Of a stretch of 64,000 nt of DNA, positions 1 to 13,900 are shown piece after piece (position 1 is the first letter of the stretch; each line of letters opens with the position of its first letter). A program made the translations under genes and the position numbers. The notes under the pieces were generated by a model. That model was not told the origin of the DNA, made no database searches, and saw only the letters and a list, made by a program, of their open reading frames with translations. This stretch comes from Rotaria socialis (lineage: Eukaryota; Rotifera; Eurotatoria; Philodinida; Philodinidae): NCBI GenBank assembly GCA_905331475.1, contig CAJNYU010004051.1, positions 248,001 to 312,000 of the forward strand. Direction: 5' to 3'.

Positions 1-3000
1 ACATATGATTCTCCTCAAAATGCTTATGGTAAATTAGAATCTATAATCTATCGTAATGGTAAAAGTTTATTATTGAAATATGATTATGCTATGCGTATCA
101 ATGATATTGTTCAAATGCCAAATGGAAATAAATTAAAGGTAAATAATGATTTTTTTCCTGCTTTCTTTTCTTTAATTTTAATTTAATTTAGATAAATTTT
201 TCAAAACAAAAATTCTTCGCACATATCATTGACGATAGTGGTTTATCTACACAATTTTCATATGATAATGGATTGTTAACAGGAGTCATTAAAAATAATA
301 TAATTAGAAATCATTTTATTTACAATAAAGCTGGACATATTCAACAAGTAGGATCCGAGTTTTATTTAAAAAAAAAACGAAAAGAAACTAATTATGAAAA
401 TTTGCGTTTTTTTCAGATTATTCATGAAGATGGTTATTTCAATGAATTGATCACATCCGCTAATCATTCGTTTTATCGAATAGATATTATTGGTCCAAAT
501 GAAAATACAACTTATTTGATGAGTAAATCAAAAACAATTCAATTAAAAAGTAAACAGATTTTGAAAAGAGTACTGACGCGTGTATCGAGCAAATTTCATA
601 CTGTAGTCGAAAAGTTTTCCAGCTAAGCTTTTGATGACGTCTTTTCATAGAGACTTTCCGTCAGGTTATTGAAAGAATCTCCTATGACATTCCGATGCAT
701 TGTGTTCTATCAATAATTCATAATTTCATTTTTACTAGACAATCAACCACGATTAGTTCGTCGAGATTTATCAAATTCGACAATAATTACTTCATCCTTA
801 AATCCATCAGTAAAATTGATTTCAAGTTCAAATCGTTCATTAACTTTAAAAAATCGTCATCAAACAATTGAATTTAATTCATCATCACAATTTTTAAATT
901 CATTAGTTTATTCCGTTTTACCCTACGATAATGAACACGTGCGTTCTTGTCATTTAAAGGTAAAATTTAGAAAAATGATAAATAAGAGTACTTTCCATCC
1001 ATCTTTTTCTTCATTCTAGATTAATAATAATATTATTTTAACAATGTTATTTGATCATTCTGAAAACAAATTAATTATACAAGATTACAAACAAAATGAA
1101 ATTCTAACAATGATCTATTCAGATAAATATCGTTTGCAATCAATAAATACAAAAGGATTTTTACCGATTAGTTACACATACAAAGATAACGATCAAAAAT
1201 TATCAAGCTGGAAAATTGGCTCCTATTATGAAGAATTCTTGTATGATACACGTGGACGTTTAATTGAAATACAACGATTTAATGATCTTTCATCAATTAA
1301 ATATAGTTATGGACATGGAGAACAAGTAAGTTTCAATAGTTGATATGTAATTAAGATACCGAATTTAGAGTAATAGTGGTTCATACTAGAACAAGAGAAT
1401 AAAGCGTTGTGAGATACTTTTACTAGGAATTGCTAACCACTATGAGGTCTTATTCTCTGATAATTTAGACGATAACTTTTGAAACAGGTTCTTGAAGTTA
1501 ATCTCAGATATACATAATCATTTTCATTAGTTCATAAGGCTAATTTTTAACTTAGAATGTGTATATTGTTTGTAATAATTTACTGAAGTGAAATCATTTG
1601 ATTACAGTGTTTTGAACTTTTCCTAAAAGAACAATTTTAATTCTTTTTTAGCCTGTTGGAATAACTTATGGTTCTCAATCGAATGTAATGTTACGTAAAG
1701 ATTCCACTGGAAGTATAACTGGTATCATCATGCCCAATCAAGCCGAACATACACTCGAATATCGAACATATTTCAATAGTTATCGTTTGATTTATTACGG
1801 TTTACATACACAAATATGGGAATATGATTCTAAATCAAATCTTCAACGAATTTATTTTCCATTTCAACGTCTCATAACCTATAAATACGATGAAAATAAT
1901 CGTTTAATTTATTCATTTACTGATGGTTGTAAAACATCATATGAATATTTAAAATCACAAAAACAAATTCATATTGCGTATCCTCGTGGACAAATATACG
2001 AACAAATTTATGAATACAATAATAATTCATTATTAAGTAATTTGATTGATTATTATTATGATAAATATTCTTATATAATTTCATATATAAAATATAATTC
2101 CATAAATTCATTTGAATTACGATTTATTTTTTCAAAAGCATATGAAAGAAATTTTCTTGAAAATTATTCAACCAATTATCAACTAAGTTATCAATTAAAT
2201 TACAATGAGAACTATGGCTATTTACAATCGAATTCCTTCGTACGATTAACATATCCAACTATCTATGAATGTTTCATTAAAGATTATTCAAATTCAATAA
2301 CAATATCACGCCGTATTGATGAATATAAACGTCTAAAAGAATTAAATTTAAATTATAAAAATCAAAAACGTTTAACAATTGAATTTATCTACAACAATAA
2401 GCAATTACTATTAGAACAAATAAAAATTACATTAAACGAACTCGAAAAATATTCCTATACCTATGAATATGATAATTTAAAACGTCTAATTAGTATTAAA
2501 AATAATCAAAATTCAATTGACTATTATCAATATGATTTAAATAATAACTTAAATTCAACGAAATCTTATCCATCTATTCAATATAACCAATGGAATCAAA
2601 TAGTACAAATAGCAACAAATGAAAATCTAACATTAAATTATAAATATGATCAAAATGGATTTCTACATGCAATATCAAATAATAAACTCTATCTATTTAA
2701 TTCATTTGGTTTATTAATTAAATATAAATATAATCAATTAGTGATCGATTTTATCTATGATAATGAGCAACGTTTAATTATGAAATTATATCCCGTAACT
2801 GGTTACTATTTAAGATTTATCTATGGAAATCAACAACAACGAAGAATGATAACGCATATATATAATTCACAATTAAAATTGTTAACTATTATTTATTATG
2901 ATCATCAAAATAATTTAATTGGTTTTGAACAAAATGAAAAGAAATATTTTCTATTAACTGATGATATTGGTTCACCATTATTTATGTATGATAATAATGG

Positions 3001-4918
3001 TCTTTTAGTTCAAGAGAAATTCTACGGTTTATATGGACAAATTTTAATTGAAAAAAATTATAACGATAAAGTGTTTTTTCCATTTGGTTTTGCTGGTTTG
3101 CTATTGGATGAAGATTTAAATTGTGTTTTTGATAAAATTCATGGGAAATTATTCGATCTTAATCTTGGAAGATATTTAGTAGCGAATTTTCCGTTAACAT
3201 GGACAAATAAACAAACATATCTACCGAAAATGAATAATCCATTACATGATATGAATTTATATAAGATAAGTGATGAAATTTATAATGTTAATGAAATCTT
3301 CTTTCAACGATTACATAATAATGGTAAGTAGAATGAACAGATGAAATAGTTTTCGAGAGAAAATCAATGTTTCCAGTGAGGAAAATAAGTAGTCTGAGGA
3401 AAGATTATTGTAAAGTTTACGTAGTTTTGATGGATACAAAAAGGACTTCATACGAAAAAAAAATTCTAATAACTGTAGAAACTCATTTTTATTTTATTCA
3501 GTTCACGAGATAGAAAATGTTTTTTTTATCTCTCAATCAATATGATGAGGCCAAGGATAATTCAGAAGTTTGCTTTAGGATGAATGCTTACATCGTTAAG
3601 GGCGACCTTATTTAACCTCTATTACTTTGATCGAATGTGTCCTTGAAAACGTAATATGAGTTCAAGTGGCTATCGTTTCGAGTGGTTTCTTTATTAAAAA
3701 TTGAGCAATTGAACAATATGTTTTATAGCTCACTCTAGCACTTATACATGTTCTTGTATGTTTCATTGAAAACTATCAATAAGTTGGTTAAGTGTCCAAT
3801 TCAAAAGTATCTGTTATTTGTGATATAATGGGAATAAGAACATCCTGAACTAAATAAACTCTAATGAATGGAAATGAAATCTTTGTCAACAAATTCATCC
3901 GAGCTGAATTCCACCGAACGCCGAGTTCTCGTTTTAGAATTTCGAATTAGTGTACTATGTCTGCATTTCTGAAACGAGTTATGTGCCCTCTCAATTTTCA
4001 ATTAATTCAGCAGGCGAAGAAAGTCTTGTTTGAAAATATTTTGCCTGAGAAACTATCTTTTTAAAAAATGTCAAATTTCAACGAATCTAAATAGACTAAT
4101 GCGGAAATCAATCGGAAAATAATTTTATCTTGATACTTTTAGACATTCTCAGTCAACTACGAAGTCTCAATTATGATTTTACAAGCACACACGATTCAGT
4201 GCTATCTTCACCCTATTTTAATAATCAAAATATTATTCTCGAAGAAAATTCATTAATTTATTCATCATTTTTTTCATATTTCAATGAACATTATTCAATA
4301 TCGTATCCAAATAAGTTCATATATTCAATAGCCCACATTGAAAATGATAATGATTTTTGGATAAATCGTACATTATCCGTAAAAAATCCGAATCAACAAA
4401 TAGAATTCATATCATTTGCATCCTATGATGATTTGTTTTCTACCTTATTCAATCAGTCCTTTTTAATTCCATATCGTAAACAAAATCATGTATATTTTCT
4501 TCAAAATCTAAATAATTTTCAACAACTAAAATCACATCTCAATCAACCATTATTTCGTCAATATAAAATAAATATACGACATCAAACAAATACAAATAAT
4601 CTTGTCGATATGGATTTAATTATCAGTAATACAACCACATTTCATATTAAATTCGGTTCAACATATGATCAAGAATATAAATATTTAATTGATAATAATT
4701 TATCACAAATGATAAAAAATGTTTGGCAATATGAACGAACCTATTTAATGGAAAATTTTCGATTATATTATTTATATACATGGTCACAAAATGAAATCGA
4801 TGAATTAATAAGTAATGGCTATGTAACAAACTATACTGTTGTTTATCGTTATGATCCATGGATTTATCCAGAAATAATTGATGATCCGACAAACTTTATG
4901 TTTAAAATGAAAACATAA
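1..4918 (+). CDS. Ten: Teneurin, C-terminal part (5' end outside window)
   Basis: Teneurins are large type II transmembrane cell-adhesion proteins; this is the extracellular C-terminal end. Exons read 1-138, 192-347, 417-549, 739-959, 1020-1325, 1652-3323 and 4143-4918; all junctions keep frame and give 1133 residues before the stop. Many YD-type repeats are visible (YEYDNLKRLISI, YKYDQNGFLHAIS). The end of the RHS core reads PFGFAGLL...GRYL. The last exon encodes the teneurin toxin-fold (Tox-GHH-like) domain, and its end (WSQNEIDELISNGYV, then PEIIDDPTNFMF) matches the conserved end of animal teneurins as I remember it. Exon 6 alone supplies 557 codons. The 69-nt intron at 348-416 has no stop and is a multiple of three, so its retention would keep the frame. 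An AATAAA-like polyadenylation signal lies near 5220. The N-terminal EGF and transmembrane parts lie upstream of the window. Confidence 0.9.
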
Positions 4919-6884
4919 GAAACATACCCATTGATTTATTTGAACTAATCTTTTACCGGTGATATCGATTAATTAACAGAAGAAGAAGAGAAAAAAAATC
5001 ATTGGACGTTCATTGTTAGATGTATTTGAAATTTGATGTCTGATAATTATTATTCATTGTTTCCCTTACTTATCAATGATACTGATAGACGACGGCTAGA
5101 CTCAGGGCTGAATGTTATTTATTTATTTTTGATTTTGATTTTCACTGTGCTTAGAATTTCTTTGTACGTGCGTGTGTTTGTGTGTCGTTTTTGATAATCC
5201 TGTTTTTCTTCGCTTTTTTTAATAAATAAAAAATTATGGGTTGTAAGTATGCATCAATTGAAACATTTTATTATTTTTGACGATTCCGAAAGTGATCAAT
5301 TTAATGTTAAACATTGAATAATTAGTAATTTCTATGCGTGCTTGCGTACGAATAAGTCAATAGGTTGTCAAAGTTGTGTAACTAACACAAATGAATTTAG
5401 ATTTTCGTTGCCTGAAAACTCTCAGCTAAACAAAAATGTAGGAGAAGGAGAATTAATTTCAGTGAACGACCATCCAATGGAAAAGTTTTGGACTTGAAGA
5501 GGGCATTCATCATGTTACAAAGTGTGTTATAGCTCATTTCTGAGAGTATCAATTATTTTTGCTGCAAGAAAGAAAACCTTGAAAATGTTGTTGTAATTTA
5601 ATGGTTTTTCCAGAGTTCCCTTTAAAATCTGCTGTTGATTAGACAAGCTCTAGTCTATACCAATATAGAGATAACCAATGGTTAAGCCGATATATAGGAA
5701 CGAGAATAGGTCTTGCGTACATTTTGAAAAATGATCAGTCTAGAAAAAGAAAAAGTTATATAATTTTTGATAGACAATATGATTACGTAGAAAGTAATCG
5801 AATTTTATATGCAATAATATCATACAAATGATTTGGTTTATAATGCACTCGTAATAGTTATTGTTCAGGAAGTATACACGATGACCTACTCTGATAGTGA
5901 TACTAAAGCACACAAGTATTACGCAGTAGATTTGTTGTAATTGAATTTATCCTAATTATAACTAGTTGAGCATCTGATGGAGGAATTTTTCAGGAAAGTT
6001 TCTTCTTATTCTGAACAATAAACGATTCGTTTTCTTTTCACTCTTGCTCCAATGACCTCTCGAATGGGAACACAAGTGCAATTTTTGTCGTCCTCGTTCA
6101 ACTGTCTATCACTTATTACGTATTTGCTACGGTTAAGTACATTTTACCCATCAAATACACTGTCGTACATATGAAGAAAAGGAGAACATCGTAACACAGA
6201 CATAAACATTGGAGTGTTTATTGAGTTGACGTCAACAACAATCGATATCGATATTATTACAAAAGCACGAAAACACAATTTTGTTTTGGAACAGGAAAAA
6301 TTTTTCATTTTTCTTTATTTAGACGAAAATAATTCGTTGAACAAAACGATCATTTACTACGATTTTATTTAAGACGAATATAGAATATTTTTAATTAATA
6401 TTTATGATGAAATTTTTGAAATCGTGAACAATTGCGCATAATACAATAGTAGTAAAAAAATACAAGTGTGTACTCTCTATTGCTAAACAATTAGTGTTTT
6501 GTAAATTATCCGACGATGTACTGAGCTTCGATTGTAAATATAATCTTTTTAAAATGAAAAGATAGATTTTGTTGCTGTTGCAGTCAGAATTATGAAGATA
6601 TGGACTTAAAGTGTATGCGTCACTGATGTAGAGATAACTCTATTGTCTTGTAATTTTAAATTAGATATGATATCTTTGCTGTTTTGCTTTAAAAATCTTG
6701 ATAAAACTTAAATTTTAAAACACCTAGAACGAAATCTCTCCTCCTAGTAATTGTTTTAAATTGCTGTTTCATCATATACAGTATTATAGAATAGAAAATG
6801 TTGCCCAAGCAGACAATATTTCCTATTCCAAAAGAGATATTTTAATTGCAAAACATAGTGCACCCAAATGGAAATCATTCACAA
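4919..6884. other. Intergenic region, teneurin 3' UTR to next gene
   Basis: No gene recognised. The first ~350 bp probably hold the teneurin 3' UTR (AATAAATAAAAAA near 5220). A cluster of palindromes at 6225-6252 is annotated separately. A splice acceptor-like TAG just before 6859 leaves open an upstream exon of the next gene. Confidence 0.6.
6225..6252. promoter_or_regulatory. Paired palindromes (CRE-type and ATCGATATCGAT)
   Basis: A perfect 12-bp palindrome GTTGACGTCAAC (6225-6236), containing the CREB/ATF core TGACGTCA, is followed four bases later by a second perfect palindrome ATCGATATCGAT (6241-6252). They lie about 630 bp upstream of the first usable ATG of the next gene. A regulatory role is inference from the CRE core only. 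Confidence 0.3.
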
Positions 6885-8540
6885 ATGTATTTATTACCAC
6901 CAAATTTTAATACAAATATTTCATCGATAGAACATGATCATAGAAATATTGACCATCATATCTCTTCAATGGAAATACAACAATCTATGAGTCCTTTCAA
7001 AACTAACCGTGATATGAATCATAAAAGCGTGGCATTAGCATACTCTTTGCAACCGAATCTATCTCAAGACTATTACAATGGGAATATGCATCAAAATAAT
7101 CTATCAGTCTCTCCTATGAATTCTAGTGTCTGTACAAGAATTTGTGATCCAATTTTAATTACGAAAAAATCGGGAAAGATACAATTGCCAGAGTTCAATA
7201 CCTCATTGAACCATAACACTTGCGAAAGACGTGGATGCCCTTGCTTAAGTCAAGGAATGAAGTATGAAAATTTGCCACAGCCATATTCCGTTACAAATCA
7301 ACAGAACATGTGGACACAGTCTAATTCTTTATGTCCACTATCATCATCATCATCATCTATAATAGCATCTACTGTCCCATCAACAAAAACAGAACGAAGT
7401 AAACGAATAAGCAGATTAAAGCTTCACTAGAAAATTATTCATGTCTATAATTTAGAGTATAAAAGAAGAATTAATCAGTCTCCTGTAGTAGAACAACAAC
7501 GATCATCTCGATATCTGAATACTACTACTCAGCCAATATTTCTGAATAACTGTTCTTCTTTACTATTACCATATAAAACAAATGCTCTTCATAGACTTGA
7601 TAAATATAGATCTCCAGTGAATTTCATACGCACAACACATTTGACACCACTATCACTACCGAACTTAATGATGTCGTCAAATATCCCATCAACTATGATA
7701 TATAATAAGTCTAGGCCGATTAGTACTTCACCGTCTCTATCATTATATTCGACAATTGACACCTTCGAACAATGCCCCCGAATATCAGAGCAACTTTTAC
7801 CAGTGCAGAAATTGAATCTTGGCGAAAATAACAACCATAAATGTTCTACAAACAATCTAATGTACAATTTACCTTATTGTATGGTTAATTGCAATCGGAT
7901 ACCCATAACTACACCACCTGTAACATATTCTTCTGTTTTATCGTCAGTAAATACTACTGGACAGTCTCTATCAATTTCAACTAGTAAGAGGAAAAACAGG
8001 AGACGAGCACATCTACGAGAATCGAAAATCATTCAAAACTTTGCATCAAACATGTTGATCAATGGCAATAGCATGGTTCCTACACATCTGGTGGCGGAAG
8101 AATCCGTTCTACGAGAAAATATACGAAAGACATCGAAAATTAATAGTAGTCAAGCAAAGGCTTTAATACGACGTATAAAACAAAGAAATAAATTGGCTAT
8201 TCTGAAATTCATGATACAAAAACAGCAAAGGTCGAAGAAAAAGATTACTGAAGGCAAGACGGTGACGGAAAAACTAGATGTTAATATCACAAAAGCATCA
8301 CAGGAAATAAAGTTACCAGATAATATTGCGCTTAATTTAAAAATTAATTTTAATGTGGCTCAAGAAATAGATACTATATCTTTGCATTATTATCAGCGAC
8401 ATAGACCAGAAATTACAAAAGAAACAACTTTCATAACATCAAACAGCACGGTTAACAAACTAGGCTTATTGATTGAAGCTGTTAACTTTATTGAAAAGTA
8501 TAATGAAACACCACAACTCACACTGGAATCAAATAAATGA
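6885..8540 (+). CDS. Unrecognised Ser/Asn-rich protein with basic C-terminal half
   Basis: Two exons, 6885-7398 and 7456-8540, joined by a 57-nt GT-AG intron in phase 1, encode 532 residues from the first ATG. The frame is open upstream only to a stop just before 6846, so either this ATG starts the protein or there is an upstream exon (TAG acceptor near 6858). The N-terminal half is low-complexity (Ser, Asn, Gln, Met, His) with one short Cys cluster, CERRGCPC. The middle has a basic patch, KRKNRRRAHLRE, and later residues are rich in Lys/Arg (ALIRRIKQRNKLAILKFMIQ, then QQRSKKK), so nuclear localisation is plausible. No signal peptide or membrane span is seen. I do not recognise the family. 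The intron was missed by simple frame reading because both exons are open on their own. Confidence 0.65.
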
Positions 8541-10952
8541 ACAAAATTTCAGAGCAACAGTAAGAAAAATGAGTTTACATTTTTCAATGAGTAACTATTG
8601 TTGATTTTATAATCAAAGAAAAAAATAACATTCGACTTTTTATACATTTTTGATAGAATCGAAGACAAACTATATTGTTTAATATATCTACTATTTCAAT
8701 AGTTTTACTGATAATCAGTTATTGACATAACAAAATCAAATGTAATTATTAACAAATCATCCAAAGAATTTTCACAAGATTCGTCAAGTTCTTTAAAGAT
8801 TCTATTATTTTGTAAGTCGAGCAAAATCCACTGAAATACTTTTAAGTAATTATATGATCTTTCCGTGCGTAGTCTGCTGCAACATTATCTAGTGAAATGA
8901 GTATTTGAAAGTAATGCTTAAATTGCCATTCGGATAGTGGTGCATGCCGCTTTTAGTTACCAACGATGTCCACATGGTGGAATAAAACATTATTTGTGCG
9001 ATATTCTAGAATAGGACCGCATACTGCAAGGTAGGATAAGATCTACATACCCTGCAAAATGCCTTACTAGATCTATGGTTTTTCATGTTGAAAAATATAT
9101 ATTTCCTTGAAATTTTTAAAAACAGAAAACCAAACATAGATTGCAAACGATTGCACTAAATATTAGGCATCACTTTCATCTTAAGTTTAGAAGATGTCTA
9201 AATGAAAATGATAAGCGGAATAAATGTTGACAAGTCTTATTCTTGTTTTTTAGTACCAAATTAACGGCAGTAAAGTTGAAATTATGAATGGTATATTATA
9301 TGATACGAATGATAATATTTGCTGAACGCCTACTTCATGTCTTACTTCCACACTAAAGACGTATTTGTCCCGCATTGCTAATCATTCCGCTTTGTATTCT
9401 TCAAATTTTCACACGGCTTAACAATAAAAGTGTTTGTTTAGAAGAAAAATAAAATATAAAAATATTCATGTTGAAAATAGTAATTCAAGAAGTTCTGCAA
9501 TACTCGTGGCGTTTTTCTCTCTATGCAGTTGCTAGAAATTAAAAATCCGCCAGTGAAGCGAGAAACTTCATCCGAACATAATAAAAGCTGAAGAAATCAA
9601 TCGATATCTCCTGTTAGAATTTGGTCAAAGCCAGCAAACAACGGCATCCGCCAAGTTTTCAAAAAAATTAAATTATCGTCAAAAATCTTTATTTTTTATA
9701 GCCTATGATCGATCGATGCTATCCGTTCCAAAAATACTATTAAATCTGAAACGATTAATTTTTCATTACTCATTGGGTCTTAAAATATTCGATTAGTAAA
9801 ATGGTTGCTGCGATCTTACTTTCTATTGCTGGCCTTCTTGTAAAGTGTTTGAAGTAAATTCCTCTACACTTATATATACTGTATCATTGATTTCCCTTAT
9901 CTTTCCGTCAGACTTAACTACTTGAAGTACAAATTAATATTATTTAAAATGAGCTTAAATAAAACCATACTCCATTAGATTCGAAATAACAGATACAGTG
10001 ATTTTATAATTCAGCAGTAAGCGAAACATGTAGTTCCATCTATCATACACAGTACTTACATTTGGAAGCAAATAATGCATGAGGACTAGGTAAAAATATA
10101 TGAATGAGTAGATTTTTAGCAAAGTCTATGCATTCGTGTTTTAGTTACTCTCGAAGAAATCGCCACAGCATAATATTCACGACAAACGAGAAATCGAAGG
10201 GAAAAAATTATGGAAGCACCTTTCGACCTCATCAAATCGTTTTCCCAAGACATTATAAGTTTGTTCAATTAGAGATAGTAGATTAATGCTCATTTTTGCT
10301 GGGATATAAAAGATAATTGTAAGAATAGCCAATTGAGACTATTTACAGCCATTTCTATCTGTTGTATGAAGTACTAATAAAAAAATTACCAATGATCATC
10401 ATAGGTTTATCGAAATTGAACTTAATTATCACAAACTATTATTAATTTTTCATTATCACCTGTAAAACGAGTATCTTTCACAGTATACGCTATTGTTCTA
10501 GTTCGTTTTTGTTTCTTCATCGGTCATGTTGTTATACTAGCGTAAATTTCCTGTTTTCAACTGTTCAATTAATAAAGAACATGTTTCTTTTCACAAACTC
10601 ATTGATAAATTTTGATGTGCAAATTGTAATTGATTTACTGTACTAAAATGTACCTTCAATAATAATTTTATTTTTAATCTAAAATCGCTTCACAACGTAC
10701 TGAGTCAAATACGGGCGGATGCTAATAATTGTTTCTCTCGAAATTAATTAATAAATGGATACTTATAACTCTTAATGAATTACGGACACGTGAAAAGTAA
10801 TTTCCACAAGTTTCAACGTCAATAATAGAAATATGTCACATATTCATTGTAGCGCGCAGGTTGAAAAATAATCGTCGTAAATTACATAAATAAACCGTAG
10901 TCCTTGAGTATAGTCAAATGTTTTATAGTTCATGATTAGAGTTCAATCAGAT

Positions 10953-10978
10953 GATAATAATAATAATAATAATAATAT
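10953..10978. repeat. (AAT)n microsatellite
   Basis: Eight consecutive TAA/AAT units in the gene-poor region; no other feature nearby. Confidence 0.9.
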
Positions 10979-13900
10979 TAAGATTTTAGAGTATTTTATA
11001 AATCGAATGACGAAGTGGCCTAAACCGTGAGAAATATCCAAAAGAGACGATTTTCATAGGAGATCAATAAAAATAAAGGGCTCCTCACAGTAAAGTTCAA
11101 TTTGAATTTAGCATTTTCATTTGCAAGTTTTACATTTGATTTGAGAAAAGACAAGTGCTTAACTTGATCGTTACTTGTCATCTAATGATTCATGCATAAA
11201 GTAGAAGATTTTTCACATGTCTGTAAATCTAAAACTTTGCTAAAGTCATGCATATATTTTTAATTCTAAAACATCGGCGTAGAATGGAGATGTTTAAACA
11301 TATTTCAATTAAAATTAAAATTTCAAATCATTAACAGCTTGAATATGTAGCGTTGAGAATAATAAATCTAGGTAACTGTGTTGTTCATAGAAACAATGAA
11401 CTAATAAGAAAAACAACACGTTGATTCACATATTGTTTGCTGAATAAATTATTTGCATATAATCAATTTCCATCAGATTGCAATCAAAACATCGTGGGAC
11501 TTTCTTGTTTGAACATGATCCGACAAAAAAAATAAATAATTCTAAATATTTTGAAATAAAACAAGGTCAGTGGACATTATTTTCTTCTTGAAGAACGTCA
11601 TCTAAGTAAATCCATACCACAAACTTTATATTTTTTAATCAAAAAATACGTTATCCGATAGTTAAGTGTGTAATTGCACTAGAAAATGTTATTTATATTA
11701 GTTCTTCTGCCTTATTAGCAGAGCTGAAGTTCATTTATTTTCATTCATTTCACCTTTCACTTTTCTCATGTTCAGTCAATGCGCTTCTCAGACGTGTTCT
11801 ATGTTGATGAACAATCTTTTGTTCATCATCGTTCACTCTTAATGCAATAGAATTATATTTCTTAGAGGAATCGATGCTGGTTTTTTCAAAAATATTAATT
11901 AATTTAGAGCTTATAATAATATGGATGGTGCTTTTCACTTGTTTAATGGTATACAAAGAATACCTATCATATTCCATAAGAGAGTGCAGAAAAAAACCTC
12001 TTAATCAGATTATAATTCAGATGACGATGGCAGAAATTTCTTTATTTCATCGTATCTGAGAAAACTAATACTGCCTATGACTAAATCAAAAGCTAGAGCT
12101 CTAACTTCGGAAAATCCACCCAAGGGATTACATTAATCATAAAACAAGTAAAAGAATTCTTTTCATAACTTCGTATAAAAAGAAAATATGATGTATCTTC
12201 ATCATTTTTATGTTAATAATTCAAAACCTCTCACTAATAGGTTATCTAAATAAAAATCAATTGCATAAGTATCTAAGCCAGAATCTGCGAACTCCTACTC
12301 GAACTTTATGTAGATGAAATTTCCAGGATTCAATATTTGTTCGAACAATCATGCAAAATCTGAATTCAACAAGATTTTATCCTACACATAGATTGACGTT
12401 TTTTTATTATAAATAATATAAATTCATCCATGGGGGAGGCTAAATTGATTTGGAAAGGAAGTATTTATTTAGTGCGTTATTATTTTTCATGATGTTCCTA
12501 CGAGTTCATTAGCCGATTCCGCCAGAATGTTATTTTAAAGCACGACTTTTTCTTTTTTTTATAAGGATCGTGTCTATTGATTATTGCTCGACGTATTACA
12601 GGAAAAAAAACAATCGTTGTAAATATATTATGAATAGAAAGAAAAACAAAGACTGGTTGTGAAGGTATTAGAAATATCCCGCATAAAAAAATCAGGTTTA
12701 GAATTTAATTACATAGAGAGCTTGTATATTACTTTCTTGATTGAATTTTATTCAACTAAATCACCTGAGAATCAAGAACTAGATTCCTACTTAAATTGGT
12801 CATATAACCATAGAATTATTCAAATCTAACCTTTTTGACATGCTGCAATCCTAATATCTTTGAAAGTCTATTGTAAGAAACAATCTATTGAATGACTAGA
12901 AAATTCTTTTCAAACTTCGCTTAATTAACTAAAAATGTAGGCTTATTTCATAATTTATATAGATATATATATCACAATCAATGTACGAAGATATTTATTA
13001 TGGATATTAGCGCATATTGAATAGTTAAGTATGCAACTCTATGTATTTAAAATTCATAAGAATGCCAAAAAAAGATATTTCTCCTACATCAATCAGGAAA
13101 AGTCGTGAAATATTTAAATAAATATTATAACATATATTAAATTATGTAGTAGAAGTTCACGACGATGACATTTTTTTTTCTTTCAATAGTATTTTTAGAA
13201 AGGATCTCATACGTGCATATCTGCGTGACATTTTCTTTGCTTTTTCATCATTATATCGATTATAAATTATTCAATATTAAGAACTCTGATTGCTGTCAAA
13301 TAATTTATAATGAACTCCCTCAAATAAATCAAAGATTATGCACCTACTCAAAATGTAAACTATGCACGATAATGAAGAAAGTTTTTGATTGATTTCAGTT
13401 TAAAAATAGCATTCAATTGTTTTTTCAGTATTTTTTCAAGTAGGTTCCTAAAAACTATCGGATTCTTGACAAATTATTACTCTCAAAGAATCACAATAAA
13501 AGTTTTTCTCAAGTCTATGCGTTCATTTTACTTCACACGCATTTTTCCAACAGATTGAACAATTAAGAACGACTGAAAATTTTCAATTTCAAGATTTATA
13601 CTTTAATATAGATTTATATATTATCTAATGATATGTTTTCTGTTTATGCACCATTATTTATTTATTTTGAGAAGAACTATGACGCATAAACTTGATATGT
13701 CGTTTGACGTCATTTGAAAACAATAATGGCATCTAGAATAAGTTTACTAATGATCTAAACCCGTTGTAATGAGCTACCTTACGTATGGAAGTTATATATA
13801 TATATATAAATATATGTATATTAGGATAATCAATAGAAGTGACATCTAAAAGAAACTTGATTTTTCATGTGTGAATTCATCAAAGATCACTAAACGAGAA

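Noticed and set aside
11750-11977. 75-codon minus-strand frame, somewhat protein-like
   Set aside because: No recognised family, no partner exons, and length is within chance.
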